From contig JAIPJY010000024.1 of the NCBI GenBank assembly GCA_021733925.1, forward strand, positions 38,318-102,317: 64,000 bases of DNA, read 5' to 3'. The DNA is from Prosthecobacter sp. (GTDB taxonomy: Bacteria > Verrucomicrobiota > Verrucomicrobiia > Verrucomicrobiales > Verrucomicrobiaceae). The notes below the pieces were generated by a model. The model was not told the DNA's origin. It was given only the letters and a program-made list of their open reading frames with translations, and made no database searches. Shown piece after piece: positions 53,201 to 61,022 of this stretch (position 1 is its first letter; the number at the start of each line of letters is the position of its first letter). The translations under genes were made by a program, and so were the position numbers.

Positions 53201-55409
53201 CTCATGGCTGCATGAAGGCCTGCGGCATCATGACAAGCCCTTGCAGGCTGATAGCACTTCGCCGGTAAACGTCGCGGCGTATGGGCAGCGCCTGCGCGTG
53301 CGTTTGGTATTGAAAGCCCCGAAGCAGAAGCAGAACGGCTACGTCATCATTGATGAACCGCTTCCGGGCGGCTGCATGTTTGTCCCGGGCTCGCTGTCGG
53401 CGGAACTGGCCCGTGTGGAGCAGCTTCCAGGCATGCTGCGGCTGTGGTTCATCCCAGGTACTTTTACTGAAGATGAGCAGCTCAGCTATGAGTTGATGGC
53501 CTTATACCCTGGCACTTACCGCATCGCCCACACACGCGTGAGCGATGCCTGTCGCCTGGAAAGATTCAACGCCGGCCCCGAGGGCAGGCTGACGATCCTC
53601 GCCCCAGGCAAGCCTTCCACTGATCCGTATGTGATGAACGGCTTCGAGAGACTGGAACTGGCAGAACTGCTGTTCAATGAAGACGCGCTCGAAGAAGCAC
53701 GCACGCACCTTGAAGTTCTGCGCAGCGATGCCGAGGCGATGAAATACCACGAACGCGACATCGCTCGCATGCTGCTGTGGATTCACACCTCACGCGATGG
53801 CATGGACGCGAAGCAGGTCGTGGAGTTGTTTGAAGCGCTGAGCGAGCGCCATCCTGACATCGTCATCCCCTTCGACAAAATCTTGAAGGTGGCCGCAGCC
53901 TACCGGCAGTTGGGAGAATTTGAACGCGCGTGGCTGGTGTATCGCGCCACCATGGAGAGCAGCTTTGTCAGTGATGCGGGCGTGAGCGCGGCACTGGAAA
54001 CCGCAGGGGATTTCCCCGGCAGCGCGGAGCATCAGATCAGCCTGTGGATGGAATACCCGGATGGCACGGACGGCTTGCTGGCCTTATTCAGTCTGGCACA
54101 GCGCTTTCAAGAATTCGCCGCCAATCCCACCACGGTGCCGCTGCGGCCCGGCGCGGTGAAGTGGACGAAGAACCAGCTTCTGGAGCGCAGCCGCAATCTG
54201 CTGCGTCGCTTCGTGACTCTGCATGCCAAGGATGAACTGGCGGACGATGCGGCCTTCAGCCTGGCCAATGTGTTCTTTGATCTCAAGGACTACGCCAGCG
54301 TGGTGCAAACTGCCGGGAACGCCGCGACGACGTTCACGAAAAGCACCTTCCTCAACAACTTCCACTACATGACGGCGCTGGGCCGCTTCTGGCAGTATCA
54401 GTTTCCCGAGGCGCTCGCCGCCGCCGCACCCGTGGCCGCAGGCAGCAGCGATGACGCGCCCAATGCGCGCTACATCACCGCGCAGATTTACCACGCCCAG
54501 GGCAAATTTGCCGAGGCGGTGCGCTGGTATGAGAAGGTGAAGGACGAGTTTGATGACGCCAGCGAATCCATCGCCATGCTGCAGGAGAAAAGTGTGAAGC
54601 TTCCCTTTGCCACGAGCACACGACCCGGCCAACCGGTGAAAGTGGAGCTGGAGCACCGCAATGTGAAGGAAGCCGTGCTGCTCATCTACCGGGTGGATTT
54701 GATGAAGTTGCAGGAGCGTCAAAAAGACCTCAGCAGCGTCGGCAGTGTGAATCTCTCCGGCATCACCCCGCAGGCGGAGATGAAGGTTCCTTTGGGGAAC
54801 GGCATGGACTACGCCTGGAACAAGCGCACGATCGAGCTGCCGCTGAAGGACGAAGGCGCCTATCTGGTGATCTGCCGTGGCGACTCCCAGATGACCAGCA
54901 GTCTGGTGCTGATCACCACACTGGACATGGAGGTGCATGAGGACGCCCAGAATGGTGCCGTGCGAGTGCAGGTGCGTGACAGCATACGCAAAGCCTATGT
55001 CGCTGATGCCGAAATCGCCGCCTATGACACCAGCGGAGCCGCGCAGCCGCAGAAGGGCCGCACCGATCCGCGTGGTGCCTTCAATGCTTCCGGCATCCAC
55101 GGTCAGGCCGTCATTGTTGTGAAGCTTGGAGACTCCCGCTACGCGGTCTATCGCAGCCGCGGCAATCTGATGCCGCTGATTGCGGGTGTTACCCTGGATA
55201 ATGCAGCGAACCAACCTCCGTCCGCTCCTGCTCCCGCCCAGCAAGGCCGCAGTCTCCCGGGTCACGGCAAAGTCACCGGCAAGGATGCCTATCTCTTCAA
55301 CGTGCGCGGCAAGCTGGACGCCAACAACTTGGACAACCGCAATGCTTGGTCTGAGAAGCTCAAAAACGAAGGCAAGGGGGTCAAGGCCGAGAAGGCCTTC
55401 AAGAAATAA
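47289..55409 (+). CDS. Giant TPR/alpha-2-macroglobulin family protein lacking the thioester
   Basis: 2706 residues from the ATG at 47289 (MYHRIILSLALVQTLTATP), chosen for its signal peptide and a GGAGG six bases upstream. Order: TPR-like helices (~30-560); MG-type beta domains (FRSNETAQVRVNVRN ~580); MG2 with RRGYLYTDKSAYRAGDVVHF (~795); a Gly/Ser/Asn-rich insert (~1258-1457) where the bait region should be; A2M core FAPDAQWHCPLVTDASGKV; helical thioester-type domain. The usual GCxEQ is replaced by GHSSQ, with His1657 in the cysteine position, so no covalent thioester can form. After a receptor-like domain (NVAAYGQRLRVRLVL) a second TPR block (~2118-2437) and a second MG-like domain follow. 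Probably a periplasmic protease trap or structural relative. Confidence 0.9.
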   Translation: MYHRIILSLALVQTLTATPVDDAEVLLQRQRYAEAATKLNDAVITASADAGYAHYLRGVARAESNQYAAAITDCDAIPVGHAWQRKALFLKAQCMGELKRHQEAELIYSAEATRLFATTRKEKLAEALVALAQEITKPAVPGQSVSSDAQTKALDLYRKALELETGPKMREQLLFQTVVSVRDLKQRDELSQACDAYLREFDPDWRGLIGSTPPTSAAKEAGVHLWDVRQMLIEGMLQAGGAAAARRHAEDVLTLWKSKAPAAGTKPDSGDIEWQVCRSFGALTVQPINSAQLPQSSNAMQQGTQVMQQNERVTTIASSDLAKHTASLRQFLKVHPTHSRSAEAAFTLIQVLTSQGKSEEAVEACTALYDRADWPPPAENEADKRTPAERLESWRQMAFFQIGALRFATRKYPQAIEQWRAYIAKHPDGSLWQQAQARIMEAEFQLCLDAVATSNREEAAKRFDAFITAHPLDARCAQLLFLNGQWYFTAAQELAKKEAGKPRSPELTTLFENAIAEWARLIIKNPQSEEASLALYRTGIIQAEHLDRHEEALNTFQRLTWGGWKQLAAERAAMMPQRSLALRTPRTFRSNETAQVRVNVRNIEKLKVSRYILNLEDFFRSRHRLDGESGIGSLDIDLIQPDKTWEVNVEGYTRLKPIEQAIDVPFEGTQPGVCLIRVEGEDWQASTIVIRSDIDLIVQSAWTEALVFVQDRVKGTAVVDAEVLLSNGKEILGQGRTGKDGVFRLRGEMIRATADLCAYVRSEAGVAIQRLNLRGMTQEITGGGTDRTAVELSRRGYLYTDKSAYRAGDVVHFRGIIRDVKDGAYSVPVGREYEISITDDHKRVLRRMKSKLSDFGTFTHSIPLPASTPIGSYHITAKAVEGDETHEAWFEVQEFEIAEITAVIETKPDAVFRGDHVEGTLRVNYSWGAPLVDEPVRLRMPDGRLLEGKTDATGTYSFAQETTAFQQGEYIRFSADLPARRRSANHVVSLLRAGVQLVWDRLPEPALTGEPSLIRVKSLDHRGKPTAATVKITLSRLDNQPQNPVLSGLPGLVYIPNASAPTRVAEFTVQTDATTGLGSSEVVLQSAMQHELVAQTTDARGNVVESKAYLKVSGPEDTTKLRLFSDQKEINEGSTLKIDAHSRIAAPLALVTLAGEDMIEHRIIKLGVGHNELPIDIAAVHWPQFEVSVSCLDGDKLHSSHRGFLVKRPLKIEIQTPAQPVQLGETTEITLTTTDANGNPVAAELSLALASSALFAQYSDDTENIDDYFHGSLRQANSLRTGSNAGFQHRASSQLLTKDESGNVIDIADGAQSHIDQLRQMEQRERSVWYQQAAAGEQRARSGAGNLFSSVDELLVQPQGQTLTTIGSGMHVNFGSLISSNSLNVSGGGHLLVANTSGPPTLTGNLSLTGAAANDPFGGGPITAGNRSGGYSINVNSIDMMIGSGFSNAGSRSNGQPFAPDAQWHCPLVTDASGKVKVTLTAPGTAGAWRLSSRGCTVTTQVGQAEKEMTTKSEFMAEMRMPIALVSGDTFTPRLLLHGAPDNETTAQVTFETAGTPKEQTRSVTLKPQGSAEVVFDPVKAPDMPGLSIASVSIKTAKNTRVLSSNFMVLPYGESATSHALKLVSAPGETAIAGVPSQQLLISTFSSPLTLLQSMGHSSQTAASRLLSHVSAARASKPTDESPIRLLIAELQITQQDGGWTWQDVKWQRDSVVTSLGLWALVEARALGFDVEDSTIKAATAYLKKALAIIPPDEPDKAAIILHALACVNEADFSVANRMYRDRVKLNDPALAWLAAAFQRMNRIDEAKELLKALEAKPTWTGSKTTSRLSSEDDTAAIILYAAAKTLPGSALAKKAADDLLQQLGVTLGADSALQGLWTAALTEHFISSGMHQTPQAEEMKLTLNGEQRAVGNGEVIRIPTPKAGADGKFKLNLDYKTDKATPIIVSTFINEKAIDPKAPSVGSLPTVAKRSWLHEGLRHHDKPLQADSTSPVNVAAYGQRLRVRLVLKAPKQKQNGYVIIDEPLPGGCMFVPGSLSAELARVEQLPGMLRLWFIPGTFTEDEQLSYELMALYPGTYRIAHTRVSDACRLERFNAGPEGRLTILAPGKPSTDPYVMNGFERLELAELLFNEDALEEARTHLEVLRSDAEAMKYHERDIARMLLWIHTSRDGMDAKQVVELFEALSERHPDIVIPFDKILKVAAAYRQLGEFERAWLVYRATMESSFVSDAGVSAALETAGDFPGSAEHQISLWMEYPDGTDGLLALFSLAQRFQEFAANPTTVPLRPGAVKWTKNQLLERSRNLLRRFVTLHAKDELADDAAFSLANVFFDLKDYASVVQTAGNAATTFTKSTFLNNFHYMTALGRFWQYQFPEALAAAAPVAAGSSDDAPNARYITAQIYHAQGKFAEAVRWYEKVKDEFDDASESIAMLQEKSVKLPFATSTRPGQPVKVELEHRNVKEAVLLIYRVDLMKLQERQKDLSSVGSVNLSGITPQAEMKVPLGNGMDYAWNKRTIELPLKDEGAYLVICRGDSQMTSSLVLITTLDMEVHEDAQNGAVRVQVRDSIRKAYVADAEIAAYDTSGAAQPQKGRTDPRGAFNASGIHGQAVIVVKLGDSRYAVYRSRGNLMPLIAGVTLDNAANQPPSAPAPAQQGRSLPGHGKVTGKDAYLFNVRGKLDANNLDNRNAWSEKLKNEGKGVKAEKAFKK

Positions 55410-55456
55410 GTACATCTCCCCATTGCATGCTCATCATCCTGAGTTCTGTTTCACCC

Positions 55457-55915
55457 ATGCACCGCCACTGGTATTCTTTTCTCTGCATTCTGGTCCTCGC
55501 ATCCTGCGCCACCCCACCCGATTCGGAAACCAAGCCGATGGGTGAGAATGTGCTGAGCAAGGAGGAGATCCATGCAGCCAAGACCGGCCCCGTCGATTTC
55601 ACGACGCATGTGAAGCCGGTGCTGGAAGCGAAATGTGTGATGTGCCACAACCGCGATGCGCTGCCCGGTCATGGGAGTCTCGAAAACCGCAAGGAAGCGG
55701 TTCGCTCTGGGGCGCTGGGTGCCTACATCGTGCCCGGGCATCCGGAGATCAGCCTGCTCGTGGCAAATGTGAAGACCGCTCATCAACACGCCAGCGTCAT
55801 GCCGGCTGTGGGCGAACGTTTGACGAAAGATGAATACGCGATCCTGACGAAGTGGGTCAAGGAAGGCGCGCAGTGGCCTGCGGGCAAAGCGGGCACGCTG
55901 AAGATCATTCGGTAA
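55457..55915 (+). CDS. Small c-type cytochrome lipoprotein (PSCyt1-like)
   Basis: 152 residues. The start is the ATG at 55457 (MHRHWYSFLCILVLASC), which gives a lipoprotein signal with lipobox LASC and the lipidated Cys17; an ATG ten codons upstream is possible. One heme site Cys60-Val-Met-Cys63-His64 (KCVMCHNRD) lies in a PSCyt1-like domain with SLENRKEAVRSG and IVPGHPEISLLVANV downstream, and the ligand-like KDEYAILTKWVKEGAQWP at the end. Likely anchored in the outer or inner membrane facing the periplasm as an electron carrier. It follows the A2M gene by 47 bases; a link to it is not evident. Confidence 0.85.
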   Translation: MHRHWYSFLCILVLASCATPPDSETKPMGENVLSKEEIHAAKTGPVDFTTHVKPVLEAKCVMCHNRDALPGHGSLENRKEAVRSGALGAYIVPGHPEISLLVANVKTAHQHASVMPAVGERLTKDEYAILTKWVKEGAQWPAGKAGTLKIIR

Positions 55916-55985
55916 TCAGAATTTCCGATCCCGGGCATTCGCAATTCGTCTTGGCCCCTCGGACCGGTCATGCTCTACTGGCCGC

Positions 55986-57122
55986 ATGGCAGACCATCGC
56001 GCCCTCATTTCGAATCCCGCAGACCTGAAGCCCTCCACCGCCTGGAACGAGACGGTCTGGGCCTACACGAGCGAGGAGGAACTCGTCGATCACACCACGA
56101 AGGCGCGCCTCTGCGTGGCCACGCTGCTGCCGTTCAAAGACAAGAAGCCTGACTGGGAGGGGTTCACAAAAAGTGTGCGCTGGATGCAGCAGTGCGCCGC
56201 GCATTACGGAGTGGAGATGGTCTTTGTGCTCAATGCGGACACCGGCTACATCTTTGATCTCAGCAATGAATTGTATGCTGAGGTACTGAAGCGCTTCCGA
56301 GCGGAGTTTCCGGAGCAGCGTTTCATCGCAGGTGTGACGGCACGCGGTGCGGAGAATGACACTGAGTTCAAAGCCGAGCGCTACTGGCCGCTGCTGGACA
56401 TCGCGCAGGAGCATGACAACTGCGAGATGATGATCATGACCAGCAAGCTGCTCAACACGCTGGAGAACGAGCCGCGCCGCGACGCCTACTTTCAAATTGC
56501 CGAGCATCTCATCCGCCCCGGCCTCGCGCATGCGCTGGAGCCTTCCTTCGTGCCCTGGGCCACGCCCTTTGATCCGTGGTTGTTCCATGAGATCGCGCTG
56601 CACCCGAGCTATGTGGGTGGCAAGGTGAGCACGCTGGATGAGCCGCACTTCCATTACTGGGCTGCCATGTGCAAAGGCCTGACCCTGCCCTCCTCCCCGC
56701 ACAGCGGGGACGACTACGGCATCGCTACCGCGATCAAGCTCGGCCTGCCATTGCTCATCGGCGCTGGCGTCAGCGCCTGCCCGCTCATCTGCGCCGCACG
56801 CGACATGTGGCTGCTTGACAGCGTGGCCGACAAGAAATTCAAGACCGGCACCGGCCGCTTTGACACCCGTGTCTATAAACTCTTCGAAGCCTTCCAGTCC
56901 TTCGAAGACCTCGTCTTCCGCCTGGATGATCGCATGAGTGCCTCGCCCTACAAGCACAGCACAGCGCACGTGCTGCACCAGCTTGGCCTCATTAAGTCCC
57001 CTGAAGCACATCCCGACTGCAAAGACCTGCGTGGGGCGGATGAAGCCGCGCGCATGACTGAAGCGATGCGCAGACCGAAGCGCTTGGCGCAGAAGCTGGG
57101 GATTCCGTTGTTTGGGGAGTGA
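55986..57122 (+). CDS. Dihydrodipicolinate synthase-family TIM-barrel protein
   Basis: 378 residues, longer than DapA (about 290). Landmarks are LCVATLLPFKDKKPDWEGF near residue 40, HYGVEMVFVLNADTGYIF in place of the DapA GTTGE loop, FIAGVTARGAENDTE, and YVGGKVSTLDEPHFHYW, whose Lys matches the Schiff-base lysine of the class I aldolase/DapA family. The changed tyrosine region and C-terminal extension indicate a substrate other than pyruvate plus aspartate semialdehyde. Members of this longer group are found in Verrucomicrobia and Planctomycetes without a known reaction. No partner genes adjoin it that reveal the pathway. Confidence 0.82.
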   Translation: MADHRALISNPADLKPSTAWNETVWAYTSEEELVDHTTKARLCVATLLPFKDKKPDWEGFTKSVRWMQQCAAHYGVEMVFVLNADTGYIFDLSNELYAEVLKRFRAEFPEQRFIAGVTARGAENDTEFKAERYWPLLDIAQEHDNCEMMIMTSKLLNTLENEPRRDAYFQIAEHLIRPGLAHALEPSFVPWATPFDPWLFHEIALHPSYVGGKVSTLDEPHFHYWAAMCKGLTLPSSPHSGDDYGIATAIKLGLPLLIGAGVSACPLICAARDMWLLDSVADKKFKTGTGRFDTRVYKLFEAFQSFEDLVFRLDDRMSASPYKHSTAHVLHQLGLIKSPEAHPDCKDLRGADEAARMTEAMRRPKRLAQKLGIPLFGE

Positions 57123-57178
57123 TCTGAGCCTTGTCAGAACGCTTCTAATTTATTAGCTCCGATTCAGCGCTCTCCTGC

Positions 57179-57427
57179 TCACAATGAAGCCAGCTTGACC
57201 CACCAATGCACGTAACTTTCGATCGGTTGCTTCAGAGCCGTATGATCATGCAGCCAGCTCATTGGCGCGTAAAATGTCATAACAGGCTTTTGCATGGATG
57301 ATTTTGCATGAAGCTTTTCAACAGCAAAGATGACCGGCCCAATGCTGAGCATATAGAGCACCGGCAACAACAAGAGCACGAAGATGGCCGTGCTGTCAGA
57401 GCCGCGTCGTGGTGAGTCCTCATTCAT
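57179..57427 (-). CDS. Small single-pass membrane protein
   Basis: 82 residues, not assignable to a named family. A polar head is followed by one helix (IFVLLLLPVLYMLSIGPVIFA, about residues 15-35) and a tail rich in Trp, Tyr and His (MTFYAPMSWLHDHTALKQP, ESYVHWWVKL). Short proteins with 'YLLSIGP' helix and 'Y.PL..L.....L' tail are common beside housekeeping genes in PVC bacteria. The start lies two bases after the folP stop, so it is likely to be translated from the same transcript. Confidence 0.6.
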   Translation of the reverse strand: MNEDSPRRGSDSTAIFVLLLLPVLYMLSIGPVIFAVEKLHAKSSMQKPVMTFYAPMSWLHDHTALKQPIESYVHWWVKLASL

Positions 57428-57429
57428 AA

Positions 57430-58284
57430 CTACGTGACGTTACTGCCACCTGCTTCCAAAATCGCCTCCATCATACGCAGCGCTTCCCGGTTCGGCTTCA
57501 CATCATGCACACGCACGATGCGCGCCCCATGCTCACGCGCATAAGCGCTGAGGGCGATGGTGGGCCAGAAGCGGTCTTCCATGGCTTCAGAGTGCATGAC
57601 GCGTGCGATCATGGATTTGCGTGAGACGCCGACGAGCAGAGGCCGCTGCGTGCAGAGGTGAGGCAGTTCACGCATGAGGGTGAGGTTGTGCTCCAGGGTT
57701 TTGCCGAAGCCGAAACCGGGATCGAGCACGATGCGCTCGGGCGCGATGCCTTCGTTTTCGAGCACGCGCAGGCGGCTTTCAAAGTAGTCCCGCACGGCGG
57801 CGACGACATCGTCGTACTGCGGGTGGGCCTGCATGGTCTGCGGCGAGCCGGTCATGTGCATGACGACGATGCCCGCCTTGGATTCCGCGGCGACGCGCGG
57901 CATGGCGGCATCGCCACGCAGGCCGGTGACGTCGTTGATGATGTCGGCTCCGGCATCCAGTGCGGCACGTGCGACGGCCGCCTTCATGGTGTCGATGGAA
58001 ATGAGCGCTTTTGTCTGCGAGCGCACGGCACGGATTACGGGCAGCACGCGGCGGAGTTCCTCCGTTTCATCCACGGGCTCGGCTCCCGGGCGGGTGGATT
58101 CGCCGCCAATGTCGAGAATGTCCGCACCTTCCGCCAGCAGCGTGAAGGCATGCTCCACGGCGCGGCCGGGATCGTTGAAGCGGCCGCCGTCGGAAAAGCT
58201 GTCGGGCGTGACGTTGACGATGCCCATGATGAGGCCGCGATGGGTGAGATCGAGATCGTGGTTGCCGAATTGCCAGCGGAACAT
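57430..58284 (-). CDS. folP: Dihydropteroate synthase
   Basis: Joins 6-hydroxymethyl-dihydropterin pyrophosphate with p-aminobenzoate in folate synthesis. 284 residues. The N-terminal loop GIVNVTPDSFSDGGRF is intact, as are DIGGESTRPGAEPVDETEE, SIDTMKAAVARAALDAGADIINDVTGL, VVMHMTGSPQTMQ and VLDPGFGFGKTLEHN, which are the pterin and phosphate sites. Cytoplasmic TIM barrel. It stands divergent from the coiled-coil gene at 58411. Confidence 0.97.
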   Translation of the reverse strand: MFRWQFGNHDLDLTHRGLIMGIVNVTPDSFSDGGRFNDPGRAVEHAFTLLAEGADILDIGGESTRPGAEPVDETEELRRVLPVIRAVRSQTKALISIDTMKAAVARAALDAGADIINDVTGLRGDAAMPRVAAESKAGIVVMHMTGSPQTMQAHPQYDDVVAAVRDYFESRLRVLENEGIAPERIVLDPGFGFGKTLEHNLTLMRELPHLCTQRPLLVGVSRKSMIARVMHSEAMEDRFWPTIALSAYAREHGARIVRVHDVKPNREALRMMEAILEAGGSNVT

Positions 58285-58410
58285 GGTTGGTGCGGGCGGC
58301 TCTGCCCGGTGCCGTGTATGTTGAATTGGATCAGGGCTGCGCCAAGTGGAAAAGTACGCTGAAAATCAGCGGGCGACATTGCCCGCGCCACTTTCCCGTT
58401 GCATGGTTTG

Positions 58411-59865
58411 ATGATGAAGCTCAACCCGGCCACCCTGCTGATCATCCTCCTCGCGCTCGGAGGTGCGGCGGCGTTGTTCATGGTGGAAACCAAACCGGAA
58501 ACACCGCCTGCGGTCGCAGTGAAGCCGGTAGCGGCTCCCATCGACGTCACCAACAGCGCCGTAGAAGATCTCAAGAAGCAGATCATCCTGCTGGAAGGTC
58601 AGATCGAATATCTTCAGGGTCAGAATGACGCCCTGAAGGATGAGAATGCGCAGATGATTCAGAAGCTCGGCATGCTGGGCATGAAGGACGCGCCGAAGAT
58701 GACGCTGAAGGATGAAGACGATGTGGCGCCGGACTTTGTGGGCATGGGATTGGAGATGATGAAAATGCGCAAGCTGCATGCACTGCCTCTGGTGACGACG
58801 TCGGTGAGCCAGGAGGAAGTGGAAAATGTGATCCTGACCTGGCTGAAACGCCAGCAGCCGAATGAAGAGGGAAAGAAACTCGCGCGCGGTCTCGCGGCTC
58901 TGGGCTGGATTCCTGAAGCAATTGATCCGCTGCCAATGCGCGCCGCGCTGCTGGCCCGCCAGTTGGGCGGATGGTATGACGATGAGTCGGAAACGATGTT
59001 CACGATTGATCCCTCCACGGCTTCCGGCCCTGCGGTGACCTCGAACGAACCTTTGGGAATCGCCTATGGCCAGTTGCTGCGCGAATACGGCGGCATTTTG
59101 TATCAACCGGAGCATGGCCCCATGAAGACCGACATGCGGCTGGCGCGGGATTCATTGATCGCAGGCGATGCGGCGCTGACGCGTTTCCTGCATTCGCTGC
59201 AAAACCCGGCTTCCGAGTTGAAGGATGATCTGCCTGCGGAAGATCCGGATCATCCAATCAATCAGGTGCCCATGCCGGCTTATCTGCGCGAACTGGCGCT
59301 GTTTCCCTTCAACCGGGGTTTTGATTTTGCCCAGACGCTGCACAGCGCCGGCAATTTTGCCCAGCTCAATGCCGCCTACAGCCGCCCGCCCATCAGCACG
59401 GCGGAGGTCATTGAGCCGGAAATGTATCTTGATCCCGAACGCCTCGATCCAGTCGAAATCCAACTGGATGAGGTGAAGCTCAAGGGCGTGCTGCCGTTTC
59501 TCGATGACTGCCTGGGCAAATTTGCGTGCGTGACCGCTCTGCGCACTTACAACACCGATGAAGACGCGGCACTCGGCGCACGCGGACTGGTGGCAGATCG
59601 CCTGCTGGCCTGGGTGGCGGATGGTGGTGCCAAGCGTGACCACGCCGCATGGCAGACGCTGTTCATGGACAAGTCCTCCGCCGATGCGTTTTACAAGGCG
59701 ATGCTCAGCTCGTTGAAACACCGCTACGAAACCAAGGGCGAAAGCGAATTCACCGCGCAGGGCCGGTTTGTCAGCCTGCTGCGCAATCGCGGCGACGCGG
59801 GTGTGGTGTTGATTGAAGCGGCCAGCGAGGAAGCCAGGGCCGCATTGAAACTATTGATGAAGTGA
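58411..59865 (+). CDS. Membrane-anchored coiled-coil protein of unknown function
   Basis: About 484 residues; start taken at the paired ATG codons at 58411/58414 ([17 protein letters not shown]), with an earlier in-frame TTG possible. One N-terminal helix (residues ~7-27), then a coiled coil ([21 protein letters not shown] and [18 protein letters not shown]) and a helical periplasmic domain with acidic, Leu-rich blocks such as [21 protein letters not shown] and [20 protein letters not shown]. No recognisable enzyme motif. The stop overlaps the acylphosphatase start region, so they form a translationally coupled pair. Confidence 0.65.
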   Translation: MMKLNPATLLIILLALGGAAALFMVETKPETPPAVAVKPVAAPIDVTNSAVEDLKKQIILLEGQIEYLQGQNDALKDENAQMIQKLGMLGMKDAPKMTLKDEDDVAPDFVGMGLEMMKMRKLHALPLVTTSVSQEEVENVILTWLKRQQPNEEGKKLARGLAALGWIPEAIDPLPMRAALLARQLGGWYDDESETMFTIDPSTASGPAVTSNEPLGIAYGQLLREYGGILYQPEHGPMKTDMRLARDSLIAGDAALTRFLHSLQNPASELKDDLPAEDPDHPINQVPMPAYLRELALFPFNRGFDFAQTLHSAGNFAQLNAAYSRPPISTAEVIEPEMYLDPERLDPVEIQLDEVKLKGVLPFLDDCLGKFACVTALRTYNTDEDAALGARGLVADRLLAWVADGGAKRDHAAWQTLFMDKSSADAFYKAMLSSLKHRYETKGESEFTAQGRFVSLLRNRGDAGVVLIEAASEEARAALKLLMK

Positions 59866-60143
59866 TGACCGCAAAAAATGTTCTCTATTCAGGCCGCGTC
59901 CAAGGCGTGGGCTTTCGCTACAGCACGAAGCGCATCGCCTCGGGCTTTGATGTAACTGGGTGGATCAAAAACCTGCCCGATGGTCGCGTGGAACTGCTGG
60001 CGCAGGCATTGGAGGCCGATGAATTGGAAGCCTTCCTGGAAGACATCCAGCAGAGCAGCCTGGGCTCTCACATCAAGCAGCGCGAGGTCATCCCCATTGC
60101 CGCACAGCCAAACTTGCGCGGATTCAGCATTCTGCGTGATTAA
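59865..60143 (+). CDS. Acylphosphatase
   Basis: About 92 residues. [18 protein letters not shown] holds the catalytic arginine within 'GRVQGVGFR', and [19 protein letters not shown] gives the catalytic asparagine in 'GW.KN..DGRVE'. Hydrolyses acyl phosphates such as carbamoyl phosphate or 1,3-bisphosphoglycerate in the cytoplasm. The ATG at 59865 is used; a GTG one codon earlier is possible. Its start overlaps the stop of the preceding gene, and it is followed by the ABC ATPase after 15 bases. Confidence 0.95.
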   Translation: MTAKNVLYSGRVQGVGFRYSTKRIASGFDVTGWIKNLPDGRVELLAQALEADELEAFLEDIQQSSLGSHIKQREVIPIAAQPNLRGFSILRD

Positions 60144-60158
60144 CTTGTCCCAACCCTT

Positions 60159-61022
60159 ATGAGCGCCACGCCCGCTGTTTCCGTCAACCATCTGACCAAG
60201 GTCTTCAAAGGCCACCTTGGCAAAGGTGCCTTTCGCGCCGTGCATGATGTGTCATTCACGGTGGAAGCCGGAGAGGTCTATGGCCTCATCGGTCCCAATG
60301 GTTCCGGCAAGTCCACCACGATGAAGGCCATCCTGGGCCTGCTCAACCCGACCGAAGGAGACACCCGAATCTTCGGCATCCCGAGCATGGAAGTAGCCAG
60401 CCGCCGCAGCGTGGGCTTCCTGCCTGAGAACCCGTATTTCTACAAGCACCTGAACGGACGCGAGACCCTGCACTTTTATGGCAAGCTGTGCGGCATGAGC
60501 GGTGACCAATTGAAATCCCGTGCGGAGGAAATGCTGGCGCTGACTGGGCTCGAAGATGCGGCAACGCGGCGTGTGGGCGGCTATTCCAAAGGCATGCTGC
60601 AACGGCTCGGCCTGGCGCAGGCCTTGATCCATGAGCCGCAGTTGCTCGTGCTGGATGAACCCACCGCAGGCGTGGACCCTTCCGGCTCGCGCATCATCCG
60701 GGACCTGATCATCGAGTTCCGCTCTCGCGGCATTACGGTGCTGGTGACTTCGCATCTGCTGGAGCAGATGCAGGAGGTGTGTGACCGCGTGGGCATCATG
60801 GCGCACGGGCGCATGGTGCGTGAAGGACGGCTTGATGAACTGATCGCTGTGGAAAATCAAACCGAGTTGGTTTTTGAAAACGCCTCCCCTGACCTGCTGG
60901 CCAAGATTGATGCCTTGGTGAAGGCCGAAGGCGGCGGCACACGTCTGCTGCGCAGCGGCCACCCACGCACGACGCTGGAACGCCTGTTCATTGAAGCCAC
61001 CAACGAACCGAAAAAACCATGA
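60159..61022 (+). CDS. ABC-2 type exporter, ATP-binding subunit
   Basis: 287 residues. VNHLTKVFKGHLG opens the domain; Walker A is GPNGSGKST near residue 47, signature GGYSKGMLQRLGLAQALIH near residue 145, Walker B LLVLDEPTAGVDPSGSR and the switch His in VLVTSHLLEQMQEV. A C-terminal ~75-residue extension (ELVFENASPDLLAKI) follows the ATPase, as in other drug/lipid exporters of the ABC-2 class. Its stop overlaps the permease start by four bases. Confidence 0.95.
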   Translation: MSATPAVSVNHLTKVFKGHLGKGAFRAVHDVSFTVEAGEVYGLIGPNGSGKSTTMKAILGLLNPTEGDTRIFGIPSMEVASRRSVGFLPENPYFYKHLNGRETLHFYGKLCGMSGDQLKSRAEEMLALTGLEDAATRRVGGYSKGMLQRLGLAQALIHEPQLLVLDEPTAGVDPSGSRIIRDLIIEFRSRGITVLVTSHLLEQMQEVCDRVGIMAHGRMVREGRLDELIAVENQTELVFENASPDLLAKIDALVKAEGGGTRLLRSGHPRTTLERLFIEATNEPKKP

